Shown here in pieces: positions 57,053-64,000 of a DNA stretch of 64,000 nucleotides (position 1 is the stretch's first letter; every line of letters starts with the position of its first letter). The notes under the pieces are model-generated. The model was not told the DNA's origin. It made no database searches and was given only the letters and a program-made list of their open reading frames with translations. The position numbers were made by a program, and so were the translations under genes. Location of the stretch: assembly GCA_033030425.1 (NCBI GenBank), contig JAUFSD010000022.1, positions 806,001-870,000 on the forward strand, written 5' to 3'. The stretch is from Verpa conica. Lineage: Eukaryota; Ascomycota; Pezizomycetes; Pezizales; Morchellaceae.

Positions 57053-59299
57053 ATGTACGATTCCGCCCGTGACTGCTTCACTGAGCAGCAGGTCGCGGAA
57101 CAACAAGCACTTGCAGCCGAGGCCGCAGCTAGAGCCGAGAACACCCCTCGTCGTCGCATTAGCACCGTTGGGGACCTCCTGAGCCCTGTCGAGGACGATG
57201 CAACTGCTTCCTCTCCTTCTATCCATCCTCTCGTGAAGAACTCATCTACAAACATGTCTGGGTCTCCAGAGGTTAGCTCGGCAACATTGAGCCCGGATAC
57301 ACCGCACCACAAGAATGCGGCTTCTCCAGGTCTAGGGAAGAGGAGGGAGCGTGTTGCCTCTCCGTCCAATGACGAGAGACGTAAACGAATTGCTCCTAAT
57401 GAGAGGGACCATAATAGGGAGCGCGGCGGAGACAGAGACAGACGCCACGACCGCGATAATAGGGACAGATACCAAGACCGCAATAGAGATAGGAACCAGG
57501 ACCATGGCCGTGATGACAGCGGCAAACGTCGCAGGGACGGTGGATCTCCTCCTCCTAGAGAGCGAAACGACGTGACATTGAACTCAGATACACCTCACCA
57601 CAAGGATAATGCTGGTTCCCCGAGTTCAGGAAAGAAGAGGGAACGTGTTGCTTCCCCGCCTACCGACGAGAGACGCAAACGCCCTGCTCTTGGTGACCGA
57701 GATCGTGATAGAGACCATCACAGGGACCGGCACCAGGACCGCAGCCGTGATGAAGATGATAACAGGAAACGTCACAGAGCTGGTGGGTCTGCTTCCTCTC
57801 CCGGAGACCGCAATGTCTATGCCCCCCGTCGCCGCTCCCGCTCCCGCTCCCCCCGCGGCGATGTCTCTCGTCAACCCTATCAACGCCGCCCTGTCTCCCC
57901 CGGTGGCCGGTACCGATACCGTTCTCCACCCCCTCCTCTAATCGCCCGGCGCGACCCATCACCATCCGTGCCTCCACCTCTTGAGCATGAAAGTCGATCT
58001 CGTGAGACTTCACCACCCCGGCAGCGCAAACTCCCCGGCCGAAGCGCACGCCTCACCGAATCTGAGAAGGAGGCTATGCGGATTGCTGCGGAAAAAAAGG
58101 AAGCAGAAGCAGCCCGCCTCGCAAAAGAGAGTGTCCAGGCTCGTGGGGTAAATGAGATTGTAAAAGCTCATTACAACGACAAACGCGAGCTTGGCAAGAC
58201 GTGGCGCGAAACACATAGTCAGATCAAGGGATTGCGGAGCTTCAACAACTGGGTCAAGTCGACCATTATCCAAAAGTTCTCACCGAATGATGGCTTCGAC
58301 CCCCGTAAACCTCCTCCTCCAGGTAGGGGCCACGAGAACCGGATCTTTGTCCTTGACATGGGATGCGGTAAAGGTGGTGATTTACTGAAATGGAAGTCTG
58401 CCCCGCAGGAAGTAGAGCTATACGTCGGTGTCGACACTGCAAATATCTCTATCGACGACGCACGCGAACGATATAACCAGATGGTCAGAGGCTCCCGGAA
58501 CCGCCGTGGTTGGGGCGGTAACAAACCCATCTTCAATGCCCAGTTCTATGCAATGGACTGCTGGTCAAATTGGATCGGTGATCTCCCCATCGTTTCTGAA
58601 GTCGGCGTGGACCCGAATGTAGGGCCGGGGAATACGGACCGTAGTCATGCACGATGGGGTAAGGGTGGTGGGTTTGATGTGGTTACTATGATGTTCTGTA
58701 TGCACTATGCATTCGAATCTGAGTCTAAGTGTCGGGTGATGCTGAAGAATGTATCTGGGGCCTTGAAGAAGGGTGGGAGGTTCATTGGGACGATTCCAAG
58801 TAGTGATGTTATTTCCTCGAGGGTGCAGGGGAAGCATTTGGATGAGGCAGGACAGAAGGAGTTGGAGGAAAAAGAATTTGGTGTGCGGGAATGGGGGAAT
58901 AGTAAGTACCGGGTCAGGTTCGCTGAGGAGCCCCCAAAAACTGGAGTGTTTCGTCCTCCATGGGGGTGGCGGTATTCTTACTTCTTGGAGGAGGCTGTGG
59001 AGGAAGTGCCGGAGTATGTGGTTCCCTGGGAAGCCTTTAGAGCGTAAGTCGTATCCTTCCAAACAATATATGAATATTGCTAATAAAACTCGGTGCACAG
59101 TATCGCAGAAGACTACTCCCTTGAACTTATCTATAAGAAACCATTCCACGACATCTGGAAAGAGGAGAAGGACGAACCCGAACTCAAGGTCCTGAGCGAG
59201 AGGATGGGGGTTGTGGGCAGAGATGGAAAATTTGCGTTGGATGCAGAACAGTGGGATGCATGTGGGTTTTATTTAGGATTCGCGTTTAGGAAGATTTAA
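57053..59299 (+). CDS. ABD1: mRNA cap guanine-N7 methyltransferase (Abd1)
   Basis: Methylates the 5' cap guanine using S-adenosylmethionine, in the nucleus. Two exons, 57053-59043 and 59101-59299, with a 57-nt intron (GTAAGT...GCACAG); 729 residues. I chose ATG 57053 (MYDSARDCFTEQQ), since only non-ATG codons lie upstream in frame. Residues 1-340 are disordered and rich in Arg, Asp and Ser, with a tandem internal duplication (57284 onward, 97-residue period). The catalytic domain begins SVQARGVNEIVKAHYNDKRE, with NNWVKSTII, the SAM motif VLDMGCGKGGDLLKW, YVGVDTANISIDDAR, FYAMDCW, MMFCMHYAFES, GGRFIGTIPSSD and WKEEKDEPELK. Yeast Abd1 is about 430 residues; the extra length is the N-terminal extension. 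Confidence 0.96.
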
Positions 59300-62200
59300 A
59301 GTATTGGTGATGGGCTATGACGGAGCTGGAGGCTTGCTTTGAGGTACATTTATGGGGTTTTAGCTTTTTACTTCTTTTTACTTTCTTTTTTTCTTATCTT
59401 ACAGTTCTGGGCTGCGGTTTGGTCGTTTGGTTGCCTGTTTTATTTGACTTGTTGCATTTAAAATAAAAAATTGGACGGTATGGCAATGGAAATGGAACTT
59501 ATTTCATACTCTACTTTGTGCTGGTTCTTTGTGAGCGTGGAGCTAGTGTTCTATTGGCTCCCGCGCCTTGCTTTAACATGACTTCACCTGCTTGCCCCCT
59601 CCATAACTTCATCATTCAAACATTCATCTACAAAAAAAAAAAGAACCAATTCTTTACTGACGCAAAGAAAAAGTAAATTTATCAAGTGCCAAGTCTATCT
59701 CTTATAATCCATTTAATAGGAATATTTCTAACAATATAAAACCGTGTAGATTGTCTATGCATCCTAAAGAAACACAAGCAGGACTAATTCCGTCAGATCG
59801 CGCGGTTGGTATTCCTTTATATATCATATGGGAAAGTCATTGGTAGCCTTTCGGGCACTAGACGCTAGAAAAATAAGGCTGCTTTGGCCTCATGCTGGCT
59901 GTTACTGTCCATGGGGTAGTGACGACACAAGTATTCTGGCATTGGGGCCTAGGGAAAAGAATTTGCCAACAGCTATTGTTAGTTTTTGTGGGCTAAGTAG
60001 TGCTTTTCTTTTTCTTTTGTATGTGGTGGCTGTACTGACTATTTCTGTGGGGTTTTTATGTGCTTAGGGCTCTACAATATATTTTTCCCTGATACTCATG
60101 AGTGTCTACTACTAAGGGAATTGTAGCCGGTAGCACTATGGAAGTTGCATTGAAATGAAAAGGACTACTAGGTTTCTAAATTCAAGGCAGCTCATCTCAG
60201 CTAGATATTCATGATGTACTGGGGTACGTCCTGAGTTTCTTTTCTTTTCTATTACTGCTTCTTGGGCTGTTAATAACTTGATTAGACCGCCTTGGGAATT
60301 TCTTTTCATTGAATCCAGAGTAAGGGTTCTAGAAATTCGTTCTTGAGGTGTATTTGGGTAATGATATTTGGGTTTAATTCTACCCACGCTCACAGATTGC
60401 AAACAATCTCTGCTAACTTACTTATTAGATAACACCGGCTCATAAACGCACACGTCAGCGTCTAGTTATCAAATGAATGGCACGAGATATTATTATACAA
60501 AAGTACTCATTGCTACTTGAACCCCTGTGAATGTAAAGAAGGGATTGGGATATTTGGTTGACATAAAGAGTCGACTAAGTCTATATGACTTCTTACATTA
60601 AAATAGACGCCCGGTGCTATCCACAGAGGCCTTGACGGTATTTATCACACTTTGAGCTATTTGCGAGAAGCGATTTAGTGACTCGTGTTGCAGTATTCGT
60701 TCTATCTTACCATACACGTTGCTATAGAAGCTATCATAGCTCTTTCAAGTTATTAGAAAACAATAGCACAAAATATGTGTATTTTTATTGGTTCTAGCTC
60801 TTGAAGTTGATATGAACGTACCTTGTCAATAGGGAAAGTTCTTTTATAGCGTAGTCGCCCTATAAGAATTCGGGCTATAAGAATATTCTCCTTATAAGAA
60901 TAGGTGCTCAGGGCCGGATATGGGTTATTTTATGGGCACTAGTATTCCCCTATAAGAATATCTTCTCTATAAGAATACAGGTCCGCTCTATTTTCATATT
61001 CTTGTAGAGCGACTGCGCTGTATAATCCTTTTTTATGCTGTTTCGGGTATATATATACTCACAGGTCTCTCAGACGGGGTATGGATGGCATCAAGCCACT
61101 AATAGACATGAAATCATGGGTCACTACATTCAAATCCGTTACCGAGTCTCAAATCGAGCGAAATTCCATTGGTATCTTAGTATCATACCACCCAAACTCA
61201 TCCAGGAACAATTACTATGGCCTCTGATGAAAGTGTCCCGATATACGTCGGTAAACATTGAGTAGAAATACTTCATAAAAAACTAAGGTATTTTGTACTA
61301 AGATATCTTGTGCTGGAAAGTTGCCCGCTAATACATATTCAGGAAAGGAATTGTGGTGTTATCTCATTTGAAGTAAGTGACTTATGTTAAACATGTCATA
61401 ACTACTCCTAGAGCTCTTAAGAGTAGTAGTAGTAAAAGGCTTTGGTTACCCTTCCTTTAGATTCGAGAGTTGGTTATCAAAATTAACAAGTTATAGGTTT
61501 CACTCTATATTAGAGGGAAACAGGTAGCTCTGCCTAATACAACTGCCTTTCCTTAAGTTAATATTTGGGAAAAGAAATCACAGCAGATCACTCGCTCACT
61601 TGATAAGCTACCAGGCTTTCTCTGTTAAGGTTCAATGTCACCATAGTAAATGCGGCATAGTGGAAAAAGAGTCTATTATAAAAATCATTACTACCTTGCT
61701 AGAAGTAAGCGCGCCCCAATGAATACTATTAATTAAGATCGATATACTAATACGGAGTTTGTATAGTCTAGTTATATGCTGGCTAATTAAGATCTCATGT
61801 AGCAGGATCGCCCGGCTTCTTACAGCCACTTGCTAATACCACTTACATCATTTCGCCGCAATCGGTTACTAGCTTTAATCCAACCGCCCATATGCCGCCC
61901 ACAAGTGACTAATAAGCTTTTATGAGTAATCATCCTAAGATATTGATTTCTATAAATAGCATATAAAGAACTAATCGCAGTCTCCTGAGGAACAAAGAGA
62001 TTATAAGAACCTCTGGAGATAACCATTTTATTTGAGAGTAATCAAGTACTTGTATGGCTTTCAGGGCATGATTTAAGCCCGCTGGACGGAAAAAGTCGAT
62101 TGGATTTCCCAGAAGAACTCGCAAGATAATGCCGTCAATAAAACCCTTGCTACGACAATCAACTAGATGAAAAAGGGAGGAGTTTATTGGCTGCTAATTT

Positions 62201-64000
62201 TTAGTGTATCTCTTTGACGAATCATGGAATTTATTGAGGGGCCTTGAAAAAGGAGTTTAGGTCCTGGATTTTCAGTAGTTTATTTACATATAAATAGAAA
62301 AATAGACGTTTCTCGTAGCTTCAGCGCTATAAGGAAATTAGGAAATGCATCTGTAGAACCGGACCAATAAGTATTTAGATGGGTGCTTATAGAGTGTTAC
62401 GAGCAAGGAACATTTAACGCCTCACTCGGAGCATGGAAGTCAATACGTCTGAACCCATCTAGAAGTAGGGGCGGTTCTGGAAGGGTAGTGGACAGCAAAA
62501 CTATAAATAGAGATTCATAATCTACACCTAATAATTAGTTGTTATTTTGTACCCTAAGAATACAGGTGTTATATGGTAACCACATGTACTAACTTTTAGG
62601 CTCCCAACACTCGAGGACCAGCTTTTGTTTTTGTAGCCCTTTTGCCACCTGTGAGGGATAACCAGGAACTGCAAGCAACATCTTCAGCTTGCGATTTACT
62701 ACTAAACTGTATAACTGAATGCAAAAAATTAACTGAATTAACGCTAACGACTAGGTAATTCTAAAATCAATACCCAATCACCCTTCATCTACGAGTGTTT
62801 CATGTACTAGGATTCCCTTTAGGGACCCGGTTAGTCAATCCTTGCATACTAAGCATGAGGTAAGCCCTATTCATGGATTGCATGAACTACCAAATGAACC
62901 GACCCATGATATTCAATCTATAGCGACGGATATCGTATGTGAATAACCGAATTAGAGGGATATACTGGGTATTGAGGTATCTATAATTTGAAGCTTGGCG
63001 TTGAATGTCTATTAATTTTATCATGGCTCGATACTATGACATAATATGCAGGAAACACCCAAATGGAAGGGTGGCTTCTGTTTGTTGACTTGGTTTGTTA
63101 CTCCTCGATTCCTACGCCTATTTCTATATAGACCTATGCGGGTTAGATTAATGGTTAATTTATAGTAATAAAGTCGGGCTATGTTGAGGTCCTAGAGGTG
63201 GAGCTAGAGCAAGACTACTCAGGATGATACAAGTATTTGATCCCCTCAGGTTTCCAGATGCCGTTAAGCTAGGAAGAGTGAAGCTGTAAATCTCAGTAGA
63301 AAATAATGGGTCGTATTACGTAAATCACTCTTGGTACTCGCAAACTCGCTAAAAAGAACGTAACCTTGGGTGCACAACTTCATACGGGACGCTCGTAATA
63401 AAATGACGAAACAATAGGCGGGATGGCTATTTATGTATAGGATGTAGACAAAAATAACTGTGCATCTACCAAAACCATGCTAAAAACCCATGAAGAAACC
63501 ACCCCCCTTTTGTGCAGTAGTCCATACTGCAATCCTTATCCGACTTAGTAGAGCTCTCAGGGACAAGTACCGGTGATGTCAATTATTAAATCCAGGGGCC
63601 AGAATCCAGATTTTAAGAATATAACTTGCTGTACTTAGTGAAGTAGGCTTGCGACAATGTTTGAACGGTTAAAAGCCAAGGTTTGTATGAGATTCAATAG
63701 TGAAAGGGCCAAGTACTAGTGTAATTTTGTGGGTGTATGGTTGTTTATAGCCAAGAGCTATACATACGCACTAATATATAAAACGTGTCTCACATGGGAT
63801 GGATCTAAATATGAGGCAAAAGGGTACCAGGGATAGCCCATGAAGGCCCCCAATAGGCCAATGATTAGCGTGCAAGAAAAGTGCGCGCTTCAAGGAGCCC
63901 CAGAGCACCTTGCGATGCAGCACTGCCTCCACGAGCTTGCTCGTGTACTGTTGCACCAACGGTATAACGATTTGTTGCTTTCACTTTACAAACACCGTAG
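59300..64000. other. 4.7-kb gene-free AT-rich region
   Basis: No supported gene. It contains a TA-flanked inverted-repeat element (60847-61020) and broken open frames on the minus strand (60136-60402 and 61820-62160) that could be transposon remains but match no family I can name. The final kilobase shows nothing recognisable. Confidence 0.5.
60847..61020. mobile_element. 174-bp TA-flanked inverted-repeat element
   Basis: The left end TAGCGTAGTCGCCCTATAAG and the inverted right end CAGCGCAGTCGCTCTACAAG match over 23 bases with four differences, all C/T transitions. TA flanks both ends (60845-60846 and 61021-61022). Inside are several TATAAGAAT boxes in both orientations. Short terminal repeats beginning CAG, subterminal repeated boxes and a TA duplication recall pogo/Tigger-type MITEs; the family is inferred. 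Confidence 0.65.

Overview
This window is nuclear DNA of a filamentous ascomycete (Pezizomycotina; the large NACHT-ankyrin gene and the style of the intergenic DNA would fit Pezizales, which is inference only). The evidence is the set of conserved fungal genes with many short spliceosomal introns (mostly 48-85 nt, GT...AG, CTAAC/CTGAC-like branch sites), a FarA/CTF1-type Zn2Cys6 regulator, Mcd4, Abd1, Bud32, Idh2, Cdc45 and Cdt1. Long AT-richer gene-free stretches with degenerate repeats separate small gene islands. I rebuilt the spliced genes by eye from reading frames, splice signals and family conservation. All multi-exon models below close in frame.

Layout. 1-9.5 kb: the 3' end of an upstream gene, a short inverted-repeat element, an F-box/ankyrin gene, a long gene-free stretch, two related small genes and two unknown genes. 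9.8-17.1 kb: thymidylate synthase, an intracellular LysM-domain protein, and a nine-exon FarA/CTF1-like regulator whose zinc cluster is spread over four exons, two of them micro-exons. 17.1-21.1 kb is gene-poor. 21.1-28.9 kb: Mcd4 (GPI ethanolamine-phosphate transferase, eight exons), mitochondrial ribosomal protein bS21m, and an RBM25-like PWI splicing factor. 30.3-38.3 kb: a very large NLR-like (STAND) gene with a fungal N-terminal signalling domain, eight 14-residue repeats, NACHT, about 40 ankyrin repeats and, if a last short exon is used, a C-terminal membrane anchor. 39.2-45.4 kb: an alcohol acetyltransferase-like gene, an RNase H-fold protein that appears to have lost its catalytic residues, and Cdc45. 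48-52 kb: Idh2 and Cdt1, divergent. 52.8-53.8 kb: a broken relative of the big NLR gene. 55-59.3 kb: Bud32 and the mRNA cap methyltransferase Abd1. 59.3-64 kb: gene-free, with a second short TA-flanked inverted-repeat element.

How the parts relate. Three S-phase genes (thymidylate synthase, Cdc45, Cdt1) have ACGCGT or related CGCG motifs upstream, consistent with MBF-type G1/S control. The ankyrin-rich genes (2.7, 30.3 and 52.8 kb) form the accessory layer. The strongest candidate for something undescribed is the 30.3 kb NLR-like gene: its linker repeats, split P-loop and cryptic tail-anchor exon together suggest a membrane-tethered immune or incompatibility receptor.
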